A DNA stretch of 64,000 nucleotides from Paenibacillus puerhi (GTDB lineage: Bacteria; Bacillota; Bacilli; Paenibacillales; NBRC-103111), in assembly GCF_009846885.1 (NCBI RefSeq), contig NZ_WUWM01000009.1, positions 62,001 through 126,000 of the forward strand. The letters are read 5' to 3'. Positions 1-8,956 of the stretch are shown here, in pieces. The position numbers and the translations under genes are program-made. The notes beneath the pieces were generated by a model. That model did no database searches. It was not told where the DNA came from and saw only the letters and a program-made list of their open reading frames with translations. How positions within the stretch are numbered: position 1 is the first letter of the stretch; the number at the start of each line of letters is the position of its first letter.

Positions 1-1
1 T

Positions 2-1966
2 AAGCCGCATGATATCATATTCGATCCGAACATGTTCCCGGTAGGCTCGGGGGACCCGCAGTATATCGGTTCCGCCGTCGAGACGATCGAAGGGATCAAG
101 CTGATCAAGGAAAAGTACCCGGAGTGCAAGACGATACTAGGCCTCAGCAATATTTCCTTCGGTCTGCCTGATGCGGGCCGCGAGGTTCTGAACGCTGTCT
201 ACCTGTATCATTGCACCAAGGCGGGGCTTGACTATGCGATCGTGAACACCGAGAAGCTCGAGCGTTATGCTTCCATTCCGGAAGAAGAGCGGAGACTGGC
301 GGAAGATCTGATCTACAACACGAATGATCAGACGCTGGCCGACTTCGTCGCGCACTTCCGAACGAAAAAAGTCGAGAAAAAAGAGAAAATATCCAACCTG
401 TCTCTGGAGGAACGTCTGGCGTCTTATGTCGTCGAGGGTACGAAGGACGGGCTGCTCCCCGATCTCGAGGAAGCGCTGAAGACCTACGCGCCGCTGGCTG
501 TTATCAACGGGCCTTTGATGAAGGGGATGGAGGAAGTCGGACGGCTGTTCAACAACAATGAACTGATCGTCGCCGAGGTTCTCCAAAGCGCCGAGGTCAT
601 GAAAGCTTCGGTAGCGTATCTGGAGCAGTTCATGGAGAAGTCGGAGAGTGCGGTTAAAGGGAAAATTATCCTGGCAACCGTCAAAGGCGACGTCCATGAT
701 ATCGGGAAAAACCTGGTCGAAATTATACTGTCCAACAACGGCTACAAGATTATCAATCTGGGGATCAAGGTGCCGCCTGAGCAGCTGATCGAGGCCTACC
801 GCAAGGAGAAGCCGGATGCTATCGGCTTGTCGGGCTTGCTGGTCAAATCTGCGCAGCAGATGGTCATCACAGCACAGGACCTGAAGTCGGCAGGCATCGA
901 CGTACCGATTATGGTCGGTGGCGCCGCCTTGACGCGTAAGTTCACCAAGACCCGGATCGCTCCTGAATACGACGGCGTTGTGCTCTATGCGAAGGATGCG
1001 ATGGACGGCCTGGATATCGCCAATAAGCTGAGTGATCCGGAGCATCGCCAGCAGCTTATCCGTGAGCTTCGCGAGAGCATGGAGTCCGATGTGAAGGAAG
1101 CTGGGCGTAAGGAAGAATCGATGCCGGTCTTGACTCGCGTTCGGAATTCCAACGTCGACAGAACGCTTCCGGTACAGGTGCCGCCCGATCTGGAGCGCGT
1201 GGTACTGCGTGATTTCCCGATCAGCCATCTCATTCCCTACGTCAACATGCAGATGCTTCTCGGACATCACCTTGGTCTCAAGGGCAAGATCAATCAGCTC
1301 CTCGCCGAGAAAGATCCTAAGGCGATGCAGTTGAAGGATACCGTCGACGGCATCCTGGCTGAGGCTCAATCGCAGGGCATTATTAAGGCTCATGGCATGT
1401 ACCAGTTTTTCCCTGCACAATCCGACGGCAATGATGTGCTGGTATACGATCCGAAGGACCAGACCCGGGTGCTGCAGAAGTTCACTTTCCCGCGCCAGGA
1501 GAAAGAGCCATACCTCTGCTTGGCCGATTATTTGAAGTCGGTGGACAGCGGAGAGATGGACTATGTAGGCTTCCTGGTCGTCACCGCAGGTCACGGCGTA
1601 AGCGATCTGGCCGCTGAATGGAGGGATAAGGGAGATTACCTTCGTTCCCACGCCATGCAGGCCTCGGCACTCGAGCTTGCGGAAGGACTGGCCGAACGCG
1701 TACACCAATTAATGCGGGACAAGTGGGGATTCCCCGATCCGGCGGAGATGACGATGCAGGAACGGTTCGGAGCCAAGTACCGGGGGCAGCGGTTCTCGTT
1801 CGGTTATCCGGCTTGTCCGAATCTGGAAGATCAGCAGCAGCTGTTCGCTTTGTTGAATCCGGCGGATATCGGCGTAGAGTTGACAGAGGGCTGCATGATG
1901 GAGCCCGAGGCGTCCGTTTCGGCGATTGTCTTCGCTCACCCGCAAGCCAGGTATTTTAACGTATAG
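2..1966 (+). CDS. metH: Methionine synthase, cobalamin-dependent (5' end outside window)
   Basis: This is the C-terminal 654 residues of a protein of about 1,150 residues that transfers a methyl group from methyltetrahydrofolate to homocysteine. The frame is open from base 2, so the homocysteine and most of the folate domain lie upstream of the window. The first residues (IIFDPN, then FPVGSGDPQ) fit the end of the pterin-binding domain. Next come the cobalamin cap helices and the B12-binding Rossmann fold with DVHDIGKN, whose His ligates cobalt, followed by SGLL and GGAA. The last ~300 residues are the AdoMet-dependent reactivation domain (VTAGHGVSDLAAEW, YRGQRFSFGYPACP, VELTEGCMMEPEASVS). 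The stop is TAG at 1964-1966, and a hairpin terminator follows at once, so this gene ends its transcription unit. Confidence 0.96.
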   Translation, partial: KPHDIIFDPNMFPVGSGDPQYIGSAVETIEGIKLIKEKYPECKTILGLSNISFGLPDAGREVLNAVYLYHCTKAGLDYAIVNTEKLERYASIPEEERRLAEDLIYNTNDQTLADFVAHFRTKKVEKKEKISNLSLEERLASYVVEGTKDGLLPDLEEALKTYAPLAVINGPLMKGMEEVGRLFNNNELIVAEVLQSAEVMKASVAYLEQFMEKSESAVKGKIILATVKGDVHDIGKNLVEIILSNNGYKIINLGIKVPPEQLIEAYRKEKPDAIGLSGLLVKSAQQMVITAQDLKSAGIDVPIMVGGAALTRKFTKTRIAPEYDGVVLYAKDAMDGLDIANKLSDPEHRQQLIRELRESMESDVKEAGRKEESMPVLTRVRNSNVDRTLPVQVPPDLERVVLRDFPISHLIPYVNMQMLLGHHLGLKGKINQLLAEKDPKAMQLKDTVDGILAEAQSQGIIKAHGMYQFFPAQSDGNDVLVYDPKDQTRVLQKFTFPRQEKEPYLCLADYLKSVDSGEMDYVGFLVVTAGHGVSDLAAEWRDKGDYLRSHAMQASALELAEGLAERVHQLMRDKWGFPDPAEMTMQERFGAKYRGQRFSFGYPACPNLEDQQQLFALLNPADIGVELTEGCMMEPEASVSAIVFAHPQARYFNV

Positions 1967-1987
1967 GAAATTCGGGTTATACTAGGG

Positions 1988-2014
1988 AGAGTGGGGCCGG
2001 GTGCCCCACTCTTT
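1988..2014 (+). terminator. Intrinsic terminator of metH
   Basis: A perfect 10-bp stem (1988-1997 with 2003-2012, arm AGAGTGGGGC) with a 5-nt loop lies 21 bases after the metH stop. It is followed by a short T-rich run. Confidence 0.8.
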
Positions 2015-2124
2015 CGTTATCCCATGGGTTCGGTACATGAACGATCGTATCGGATAGGATTCACCGGACATCCCGGGGGCGGCTGTGTGCTGCAAGGGAT
2101 GGAGTAAACTGGAGGGTAGATCAT

Positions 2125-3087
2125 ATGGAAATTTACTTTCTCGGAACGGGAGCCGGTATGCCGTCCAAGGAACGCAACGTATCCTCGGTTATGCTGAACC
2201 TTCTGGCCGAGCGGAATGCGTATTGGATGTTTGATTGCGGCGAAGGGACCCAGCATCAGATTTTACGGGCCCCGGTTAAGGTGAGTAAGCTGGAGAAGCT
2301 GTTCATCACTCATCTGCACGGCGACCATATTTACGGACTGCCAGGCTTGATGTCAAGCCGATCCTACCAGGGTGGCGATACGCCTTTTACCATCTACGGT
2401 CCCCGCGGCATACGCGAATTTGTCGAGACTTCGCTTCGGATCAGCGACTCGCATCTGGGGTACGAGACGCAATTCGTCGAATTCGAGGATGCCGGCTATG
2501 CTCTGTTGTTCGAGGATGACAAGATGCGGGTCGAATATGCTCCGCTGGTGCATCGGATAGCCAGCTTCGGCTTCCGTATTCAGGAGAAGGCTCAGCCGGG
2601 AACCTTGCTGGTGGACAAGCTGAAGGCGTATGGCATCGAGTCGGGGCCGTTATATGGCCGGATTAAGAAAGGTCAGCCGGTAGCACTGCCGGATGGGCGG
2701 GAGCTGCAAGCGGCCGAGTTTCTGGGCCCGCCTATCCCTGGGCGGATTGTAACGATCCTGGGGGATACTCAGCCATGCGCTCATGCGGTTACTCTTGCAC
2801 AAGATGCCGATTTGCTGGTCCATGAAGCCACCTTCGCGGAAGCGCGTAAGGAAATGGCGATCCGTTACGATCATTCCACAGCGATGGATGCTGCCCGAAC
2901 TGCGCGGGAAGCGGGAGTCAAGACGCTCATTTTGACCCACATCAGCTCGAGGTATCAAGAAGACGCTGCAGATGCGCTTCTGCAGGAAGCGCAATCGATT
3001 CATCCCGATACCTTCCTGGCCGCTGATCATTTCCGTCACGATATTCCTATGCGTGAAGCGGGCGGCAGGCTGTCCAGTTCAAGCTAA
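2125..3087 (+). CDS. rnz: Ribonuclease Z (tRNA 3' endonuclease)
   Basis: The 320-residue protein is a metallo-beta-lactamase-fold nuclease that trims the 3' trailer of tRNA precursors lacking encoded CCA. The zinc motif is THLHGDHIYGLPG near residue 62-74. The N-terminus MEIYFLGTGAGMPSKERNVSS, the late DHSTA and the THISSRY histidine are typical of the short bacterial RNase Z, and the length matches the family. A GGAGGG site lies 11 bases before the ATG. The gene is monocistronic between two terminators. The residues needed for catalysis look intact. Confidence 0.95.
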   Translation: MEIYFLGTGAGMPSKERNVSSVMLNLLAERNAYWMFDCGEGTQHQILRAPVKVSKLEKLFITHLHGDHIYGLPGLMSSRSYQGGDTPFTIYGPRGIREFVETSLRISDSHLGYETQFVEFEDAGYALLFEDDKMRVEYAPLVHRIASFGFRIQEKAQPGTLLVDKLKAYGIESGPLYGRIKKGQPVALPDGRELQAAEFLGPPIPGRIVTILGDTQPCAHAVTLAQDADLLVHEATFAEARKEMAIRYDHSTAMDAARTAREAGVKTLILTHISSRYQEDAADALLQEAQSIHPDTFLAADHFRHDIPMREAGGRLSSSS

Positions 3088-3112
3088 GGGGAACCTAAGG
3101 TCTTAAAGGAAG

Positions 3113-3146
3113 AGAAGCTGCCTTTCGGGGTGCAGCTTCTTTTTTG
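3113..3146 (+). terminator. Intrinsic terminator of rnz
   Basis: A 9-bp stem AGAAGCTGC (3113-3121) pairs with 3132-3140 and is followed by six T residues. Confidence 0.9.
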
Positions 3147-3462
3147 TTGCTGAACGTTACAGCCTGTTTAAGCCGGATAAAGCGCTAAAGCACGGCAGAC
3201 ATTCGGCACCAAATGAACCATCGCAGCCGCTCATTCTTGATTGCCCCCCTGGCAGGAGATGTTTTATTTAACACTATCCTTACAATTAGCAAATACTTTT
3301 GAAATGATCCTCTGCTAGGCTAGGTAGGTATTCAAATGATAGAATTAGAAGGTTTGTTGTATATTGTCGAATAATCAAGAATACTAGTGAATTTGATCTA
3401 TTTTTTCGTTGACGATTCCGAAGGCTTATGTTTAAATGGACGTAATGTTGGGGGGATAAGGG
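3147..3462. other. Non-coding gap before the type IV pilus operon
   Basis: No supported gene is seen in this stretch of just over 300 bases. It is AT-richer than its flanks and ends in the pilB promoter. No strong hairpin or known riboswitch core was recognised. Confidence 0.6.
3409..3437 (+). promoter_or_regulatory. Sigma-A-type promoter candidate for pilB
   Basis: TTGACG (3409-3414) and TTAAAT (3432-3437) are separated by 17 bp. The start of transcription would fall about 20 bases before the pilB ATG, giving a short leader that carries the GGGGGG-rich ribosome site at 3451-3456. Confidence 0.5.
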
Positions 3463-5127
3463 ATGGCTCTTCGCAAGCGTATCGGCGACCTATTGGTAGA
3501 AGCCGGACTTTTGACCCAAGATCAGTTGACCAAGGCGCTCCAGGAACAGCGGGAAACCAAGATGAGGCTCGGGGAGTTTCTGATTAACCGCAGCTATATT
3601 ACCGAGCAGCAGCTTATTGAAGTGTTAGAGTTCCAGCTAGGGATTCCGCATATTCAGTTATTCCGGCAAAAAATAGATCCGAAGGTTATCAATTTGATTC
3701 CTCAGCGGGTGGCAGAACAGCACCAGGTACTGCCTGTGCGGGTTGAGGGCAATAAGCTGTTTCTTGCGATGGCTGATCCGCTTGATTATTTTGCTATCGA
3801 CGAGCTGCGCATGAGCACAGGCTTGCGGATTGAACCGACCATCGCCGCGCGTGAGGAGCTGCAGCGCGCGATCCGCAGATATTATGGCTTGCAGGAGTCG
3901 GTGGAGCAGATCAGCCAGATTCTGCAAACCCGCGAAGCGGAAGAAATCAGCACCCAGATCGAAGACGAGAATTCGCCTGTCGTAAAGACGGTGAACCAGA
4001 TTATTATCCAGGCCGTGCAGGTTGGCGCGAGCGATATACATATTGATCCACAAGAAGACGCACTGCGTATACGTTACCGGGTTGACGGCGTGATGCGGAC
4101 GGAACGAACCTTGCCTCCTCATATGCAGCGCGTGCTGGTGGCGCGTATCAAGATTATGGCTAATCTGAATGTCGCCGAACGAAGGCTTCCGCAAGATGGC
4201 CGGGTCGAGATCGAAAATGAGTTCCGGAAGGTAGATATACGGATTTCCACCTTGCCTACCATTCATGGAGAAAAGGTCGTTATGCGGGTGCTTGATCTGG
4301 GCAGCGCGCTTACGGATATCGAGAAGCTCGGATTTTCGGAGGGGAATTACCGGCAATTTATGCAGGGCATCCAAAGCGCTCACGGCGTAGTGCTTATCAC
4401 CGGTCCTACCGGAAGCGGCAAAACCTCGACGTTGTACTCGGCGTTGGCCCGGTTGAATTCGGACGATATCAATGTCATTACCATCGAGGACCCGGTCGAA
4501 TATCAGCTTCCCGGCATTAATCAGATTCAAGTCAACACCACGACAGGGTTGACCTTCGCAAGAGGACTGCGGGCCATTCTGAGGCAGGATCCGAACATTG
4601 TTATGATCGGGGAAATCCGGGATACGGAAACGGCTGAGATTGCGGTACGTACGGCGATGACCGGTCATCTGGTGTTAAGCACGCTGCACACGAACAGCGC
4701 GGCCAATACAGTGACCCGACTAATCGATATGGGTATCGAGCCTTTCTTGATCGCGTCCTCGTTGAAGACGATTGTCGCCCAGCGTCTGGTGCGCAGGGTT
4801 TGTCGTTCGTGCAGTGCGGAGCATGAGCCGACCGTCGAGGAAAAAAGGTATCTGGAAGAGCACGGCTATCAGGTCGCTAATCTGCGGCGCGGTACAGGCT
4901 GCGTGGAATGCGGACGCACCGGGTATAAGGGACGTTTGGCCATTCATGAGGTATTAACGGTGGATGAAACGTTAAAAGCGATGATCTTGGAGAAACGGCC
5001 CGACAGCGAATATCAGACGTATGCGGAGACACGCTCCATGATTCCTTTGATCAAGGATGGATTGAATAAAGTCATGAGCGGGCAAACCACTGTAGCTGAG
5101 GTTATCCGTGTGTTAGGCAGCTATTAA
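3463..5127 (+). CDS. pilB: Type IV pilus extension ATPase PilB
   Basis: This 554-residue hexameric motor of the GspE/PulE family drives pilin polymerisation at the inner face of the membrane. The N-terminus carries an MshEN domain. The first half matches the known cyclic-di-GMP motif closely (RIGDLL..AG.....L...L..Q); the second half (RLGEFL..) has Ser where the first has Gly. The core has Walker A GPTGSGKTSTLYSA near residue 314, IEDPVEYQ, GEIRDTETAEIA, and the two CxxC zinc pairs CRSC and CVECG near residues 446-484. It is the first gene of the pilus locus and is followed by a 150-base gap before pilT. Regulation by cyclic di-GMP is an inference from the domain. Confidence 0.95.
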   Translation: MALRKRIGDLLVEAGLLTQDQLTKALQEQRETKMRLGEFLINRSYITEQQLIEVLEFQLGIPHIQLFRQKIDPKVINLIPQRVAEQHQVLPVRVEGNKLFLAMADPLDYFAIDELRMSTGLRIEPTIAAREELQRAIRRYYGLQESVEQISQILQTREAEEISTQIEDENSPVVKTVNQIIIQAVQVGASDIHIDPQEDALRIRYRVDGVMRTERTLPPHMQRVLVARIKIMANLNVAERRLPQDGRVEIENEFRKVDIRISTLPTIHGEKVVMRVLDLGSALTDIEKLGFSEGNYRQFMQGIQSAHGVVLITGPTGSGKTSTLYSALARLNSDDINVITIEDPVEYQLPGINQIQVNTTTGLTFARGLRAILRQDPNIVMIGEIRDTETAEIAVRTAMTGHLVLSTLHTNSAANTVTRLIDMGIEPFLIASSLKTIVAQRLVRRVCRSCSAEHEPTVEEKRYLEEHGYQVANLRRGTGCVECGRTGYKGRLAIHEVLTVDETLKAMILEKRPDSEYQTYAETRSMIPLIKDGLNKVMSGQTTVAEVIRVLGSY

Positions 5128-5280
5128 GCTTCCTTCATGTTGTAAATTAAGATTTTTTAAAAATTTTTGATAATAGCTTCCTTTTTAGGAATTGTCGAGT
5201 ATAATTGCTATGTTAGCAAATGGTCTTTTATACCTACTTAAATAGGCCATATATACTACTTTCGGGCGGGAGTGTTTCAC

Positions 5281-6324
5281 ATGGCATCGTTGGTGGACCT
5301 TATGGAGCTTGCCGCTGCGAAGAAAGCTTCAGACCTCCATATTGCGGCTGGAGCCCCGGCCAAATTCCGAATTCATGGTGCTTTGCAAGCGGTCAATGAC
5401 GAGCTGCTGTCGCCGGAAGTATGCCGGGATATGGCCCGAGAGCTGATGTCGGAGCAGCAGTTTGATCAATTTATGAGGAAAGGCGACGCCGATCTCTCTT
5501 ACAGCATAGAAGGCGTGTCGCGCTATCGGGTCAATGCCTTTCATCAGAAGGGTCATGTTTCGTTAACGCTCCGGCTGATTCCTTCACGGATTCCGGATAT
5601 GGAAGCTTTGGGCCTTCCGCCCATAGCTCTGGAGTTTGCGAAGAAGCCCCAGGGACTTCTGCTCGTCACCGGACCGACCGGGAGCGGGAAGTCTACCACG
5701 TTGGCCGCTATCCTCGACTACATCAACCGGACCCGCTGCGATCATATCATTACTTTGGAGGACCCTATCGAATTTCTCCACAGTCATAAGTCGTGCATCG
5801 TCAACCAGCGCGAGATCGGGGTCGATACCGAGTCGTTTGCTACAGGACTGAGAGCTGCTTTGCGGCAGGACCCGGATGTCATCCTTGTGGGGGAAATGCG
5901 GGATCTGGAGACGATCTCTACCGCTATCACGGCGGCAGAAACCGGTCATCTGGTATTCGGCACGCTGCATACGGCTGATGCGCCTCAGACGATCGACCGC
6001 ATCATTGATGTGTTCCCTCCTGAGTCGCAGCAGCAGATCCGGGTGCAGCTCGCCTCTGTTCTGTTAGGCGTCATGGCTCAGAGACTGCTGCCCACCCGGG
6101 ACGGGCAAGGGCGAATTGCCGCTATCGAGGTGCTGGTGAACACCCCGGCCATCGCCAATCTTATTCGGTCCGAGAAGGTGCATCAGATCCGTTCGGCGAT
6201 GCAGACGGGACGCGCTCAGGGCATGATTACGATGGAGATGACTCTGCGCGAGCTCGTCCAGCAGCGGATCGTGAGCCTGGATACGGCCAAGGAAGCTCTG
6301 TTCGGCTTCGCGGAGCTGAATTAG
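5281..6324 (+). CDS. pilT: Type IV pilus retraction ATPase PilT
   Basis: The 347-residue ATPase depolymerises the pilus, giving retraction and twitching. Motifs seen are Walker A GPTGSGKSTT, ITLEDPIEFLH, Walker B region GEMRDLETI, and the PilT-specific C-terminal helix AIANLIRSEKVHQI (the AIRNLIRE box). I chose ATG 5281 because GGGCGGGAG sits 8 bases upstream; an in-frame GTG at 5272 overlaps that site. The 150-base gap upstream contains a perfect TATAAT at 5200-5205 without a good -35 box, so a separate promoter is possible. There is no zinc motif, as expected for PilT rather than PilB. Confidence 0.94.
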   Translation: MASLVDLMELAAAKKASDLHIAAGAPAKFRIHGALQAVNDELLSPEVCRDMARELMSEQQFDQFMRKGDADLSYSIEGVSRYRVNAFHQKGHVSLTLRLIPSRIPDMEALGLPPIALEFAKKPQGLLLVTGPTGSGKSTTLAAILDYINRTRCDHIITLEDPIEFLHSHKSCIVNQREIGVDTESFATGLRAALRQDPDVILVGEMRDLETISTAITAAETGHLVFGTLHTADAPQTIDRIIDVFPPESQQQIRVQLASVLLGVMAQRLLPTRDGQGRIAAIEVLVNTPAIANLIRSEKVHQIRSAMQTGRAQGMITMEMTLRELVQQRIVSLDTAKEALFGFAELN

Positions 6325-6355
6325 TCGCCTAGCGGCGGAATGGAGTTGAACAGCA

Positions 6356-7579
6356 GTGCCCAAGTTCATGTACAAGGCTGTGAATCCTAGCGGTATGCCG
6401 TTCAAAGGAACTCTGGAGGCGCAATCGTTTCAGCAGGCTATGGATGAACTGAAGCGCGAGGGATATTGGATCACAGAGCTGATGGATCAGAGCCAGAGCA
6501 TCCTTCACCGGGAGATTAAATTTGGCGGGCCGAAGGTTAAGGTTCAGCAGTTTACGCTGTTCTGCAGGCAGCTGGCAACCCTGTACAAGTCAGGCGTTTC
6601 TATGGTCGATTCGGTTAAAGCGCTCGCTGATCAGATGGAAAGCAAGGAATTCCGGGGCATTTTGACGGAGGTAGCGGCTAGTATGCAGCAGGGGACGCAG
6701 ATGTCGGAGGCGGCCTCCAAATATCCGACCGTGTTTAGCGGGATCTTCATCAACATGCTCAGGGCTGGAGAAATCAGCGGGAACCTGGACGAAATGCTGA
6801 ACCGGCTGGCCGTATTTTATGAGAAGGAACACTATACCCGCGAGAAAGTGAAGTCGGCTATGGTGTATCCGGTCATCATGGGTATACTTACGGTCGTCGT
6901 CGTTACTCTTATGATGCTGTTCGTTATTCCGAACTATGTGGCGAGCTTTCAGTCCATGGGGCTCCAGCTTCCGCTGCCTACGAGAATGGTCATCGCGGTC
7001 AGCGATTGGATCGTTTCTTACTGGTATGCGATCCCTGTGATCGTACTCGCGCCAAGCCTGCTTCTCGCCCTGCTCAAGCGTCATCCCAAGGGCCCGTACT
7101 GGATCGATTACGCCAAGCTGCGGATTCCCATATTCGGCAAGCTGCTTCATAAGCAAGCCATCGCCCGCTTTAGCCGCACCTTCAGCTCGTTGTTTACGGC
7201 TGCTATCCCGATGCTGCAGGCACTGTCGCTTGTGTCCAGCGTGACAGGCAACGTCGTCGTCGGCAAGGTCATCGAGGACGCCCGGGACGGTCTGGTAGGA
7301 GGAAAGTCGATCACCGATCCATTCCGTCATTCCTGGCTATTCCCTCCTATGGTTGTGCAGATGATGTCGGTCGGTGAACAGTCGGGGGCCTTGGACACGA
7401 TGCTGGAAAAGGTTGCGGATTTCTACGAAGCGGATGTCGACGCGATGACCGATCGTCTCAAGTCGATGCTGGAGCCGCTTATGATCGTCGTTCTGGCCGG
7501 CATCGTGGGCGCGATCGTCCTCGCGGTGATGCTGCCGACCTTCGAAATGATGAAAAACGGAGTCGTCCCGATCAATTGA
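6356..7579 (+). CDS. pilC: Type IV pilus inner-membrane platform protein PilC
   Basis: The 407-residue protein holds two GspF-type cytoplasmic helical domains (about 70-190 and 270-395) and three hydrophobic spans (about 170-195, 220-238 and 375-398). It is the membrane platform on which PilB and PilT act. The start is GTG 6356 with GGAG 10 bases upstream; the opening residues PKFMYKAVNPSG are typical of the family. It follows pilT by 31 bases and is probably cotranscribed with it. Confidence 0.94.
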   Translation: MPKFMYKAVNPSGMPFKGTLEAQSFQQAMDELKREGYWITELMDQSQSILHREIKFGGPKVKVQQFTLFCRQLATLYKSGVSMVDSVKALADQMESKEFRGILTEVAASMQQGTQMSEAASKYPTVFSGIFINMLRAGEISGNLDEMLNRLAVFYEKEHYTREKVKSAMVYPVIMGILTVVVVTLMMLFVIPNYVASFQSMGLQLPLPTRMVIAVSDWIVSYWYAIPVIVLAPSLLLALLKRHPKGPYWIDYAKLRIPIFGKLLHKQAIARFSRTFSSLFTAAIPMLQALSLVSSVTGNVVVGKVIEDARDGLVGGKSITDPFRHSWLFPPMVVQMMSVGEQSGALDTMLEKVADFYEADVDAMTDRLKSMLEPLMIVVLAGIVGAIVLAVMLPTFEMMKNGVVPIN

Positions 7580-7600
7580 TGGACAGGCCGATTCCTAACC

Positions 7601-7627
7601 TTGGTATTACTTTGTTCCTAATATAAT
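7601..7627 (+). promoter_or_regulatory. Possible dedicated promoter of the major pilin
   Basis: A perfect TATAAT (7622-7627) is preceded by TTGGTA (7601-7606) at a short 15-bp spacing. It lies 24 bases before the pilin ATG, as expected for a subunit made in excess of its assembly machine. The spacing makes this uncertain. Confidence 0.45.
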
Positions 7628-7651
7628 TATTGTGCAAAGGGGAAATGTTCA

Positions 7652-8071
7652 ATGAAAAAGGTTATGAAGCTGTTCCGCAAAAATGAAAAGGGCTTAACGC
7701 TGGTCGAGCTGCTGGCGGTTATTGTTATTCTGGGGATTATCGCTGCGATCGCTGTGCCATCGATCGGGGGAGTGATTCAGAATTCGAAGACAAATGCGGA
7801 TGCACAATCCGTCATCCTCATTAAAGATGCGGCTGTTCGATATCTAACGGTAACAAACCCTAGCGGTGCAGGAGCAACGGGTACGCCTCCGGCTGTAACC
7901 GTAACGGTTGCCCAGCTGCTGACTGGCAATTATCTGCAAGATGCACCTCAAGTACAAAGCTCCTCCACCACTCAGTACTACGAATCAGTAAGCGTGGAGT
8001 ATACAGGTGGAGGGTGGAAGGCGTCCACAACCGCACCTGCGTTGACTGCCACTAAGCCAACAGCTTCTTAA
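7652..8071 (+). CDS. Type IV major pilin (PilA-like)
   Basis: The 139-residue prepilin has a class III leader, MKKVMKLFRKNEKG, with cleavage before LTLVELLAVIVILGIIAAIAVP. Glu at +5 of the mature chain is present, as required for methylation and assembly. The mature domain is small, about 125 residues, rich in Thr, Ser and Ala, and has no cysteine pair, so there is no disulfide D-loop of the Gram-negative kind. AAAGGGG precedes the ATG. A hairpin directly after the stop and a promoter-like site before it suggest a highly expressed short transcript with read-through into pilD. Confidence 0.93.
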   Translation: MKKVMKLFRKNEKGLTLVELLAVIVILGIIAAIAVPSIGGVIQNSKTNADAQSVILIKDAAVRYLTVTNPSGAGATGTPPAVTVTVAQLLTGNYLQDAPQVQSSSTTQYYESVSVEYTGGGWKASTTAPALTATKPTAS

Positions 8072-8086
8072 TTTCCAATCAAACCA

Positions 8087-8114
8087 AAGGTAACTCTTCC
8101 GGGTTACCTTCTTT
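8087..8114 (+). terminator. Weak terminator or attenuator after the pilin
   Basis: The 8-bp stem AAGGTAAC (8087-8094) pairs with 8103-8110, followed by CTTTC. The T tract is short and pilD starts 28 bases later, so partial termination is likely. Confidence 0.65.
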
Positions 8115-8141
8115 CATTCAACAGGAGAGGAGCAGGTGGTC

Positions 8142-8915
8142 ATGGAGACGGCAGTCGCTCTTAGTTTCGCAGCAGTACTTGGCTTGCTCATCGGGAGTTT
8201 TCTGAATGTGGTCGCGCTTCGCTCGCTATCCGGCGAATCCCTCGCGTTCCCGCCGTCCCACTGCACCAGCTGCAGCCATCGGCTGCGGCCGCTGGATCTG
8301 GTACCCGTATTCAGCTATGCAGGTCTTAGAGGCAGATGCCGTTATTGTCATAACCGTATTTCCATTCAGTATCCGATCGTGGAAGCGGCAACGGGTCTGC
8401 TTTACGCCTTAATGATCTGGGCCTATGGGGTCAGCTGGGAAGCCGCTGTCGGGATGCTGTTCGTGTCGATCCTTATGGCCATCGTCGTTACCGACCTGAG
8501 GGCGATGCTGATCCCGAATCGTATTCTGCTGTTCGGACTTGCCGGAGCCTTGGTACTCCGGTTGATCTCCCACCCGCTGCCTTGGTGGCATTATGCTGCA
8601 GGCATGATTGGCGGACTTCTCCTTATTGTAGGCATTGCGCTGCTCGGCTCCCTGCTGCTTCGCAAAGAAGCAATGGGGATGGGGGATGCGAAGCTGTTTG
8701 CGCTCGTTGGACTCGTGCTGGGCTGGAAGCTTACTTTGCTGACGCTGTTCGTAGCCAGCCTGCTGGGCACGATATTCGGGGTATTCTGGATCATGCTCAA
8801 ACGAACGGGGAGGGAGGCTTACCTGCCGTTCGGACCCTTTATTGCTCTGGCAAGCGTCCTCTGCATGCTGGCGGGAGATGCCTGGATCGATTGGTACGTG
8901 AGCCTATTATCGTAA
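8142..8915 (+). CDS. pilD: Prepilin peptidase / N-methyltransferase PilD
   Basis: This membrane aspartic protease removes prepilin leaders and methylates the new N-terminus. The N-terminal domain keeps two CxxC pairs (CTSC and CRYC, about residues 44-72). The catalytic aspartates appear in VVTDLRAMLIPN and in GMGDAKLFA. The protein has 257 residues and about seven hydrophobic spans. ATG 8142 lies 9 bases from AGGAG; GTG 8136 is an alternative that would overlap the ribosome site. It should serve the type IV pilin and the minor prepilins, while the Tad locus has its own smaller peptidase. Confidence 0.94.
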   Translation: METAVALSFAAVLGLLIGSFLNVVALRSLSGESLAFPPSHCTSCSHRLRPLDLVPVFSYAGLRGRCRYCHNRISIQYPIVEAATGLLYALMIWAYGVSWEAAVGMLFVSILMAIVVTDLRAMLIPNRILLFGLAGALVLRLISHPLPWWHYAAGMIGGLLLIVGIALLGSLLLRKEAMGMGDAKLFALVGLVLGWKLTLLTLFVASLLGTIFGVFWIMLKRTGREAYLPFGPFIALASVLCMLAGDAWIDWYVSLLS

Positions 8916-8956
8916 GGAAAGACAACATGCGAACGCAGTGAGGAGTGGCTGGTCAT

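Noticed and set aside
137..1708. 523-residue open frame on the minus strand
   Set aside because: It lies antisense to metH, has no ribosome site and no recognisable motif, and is explained by the GC-rich third codon positions of the true gene.
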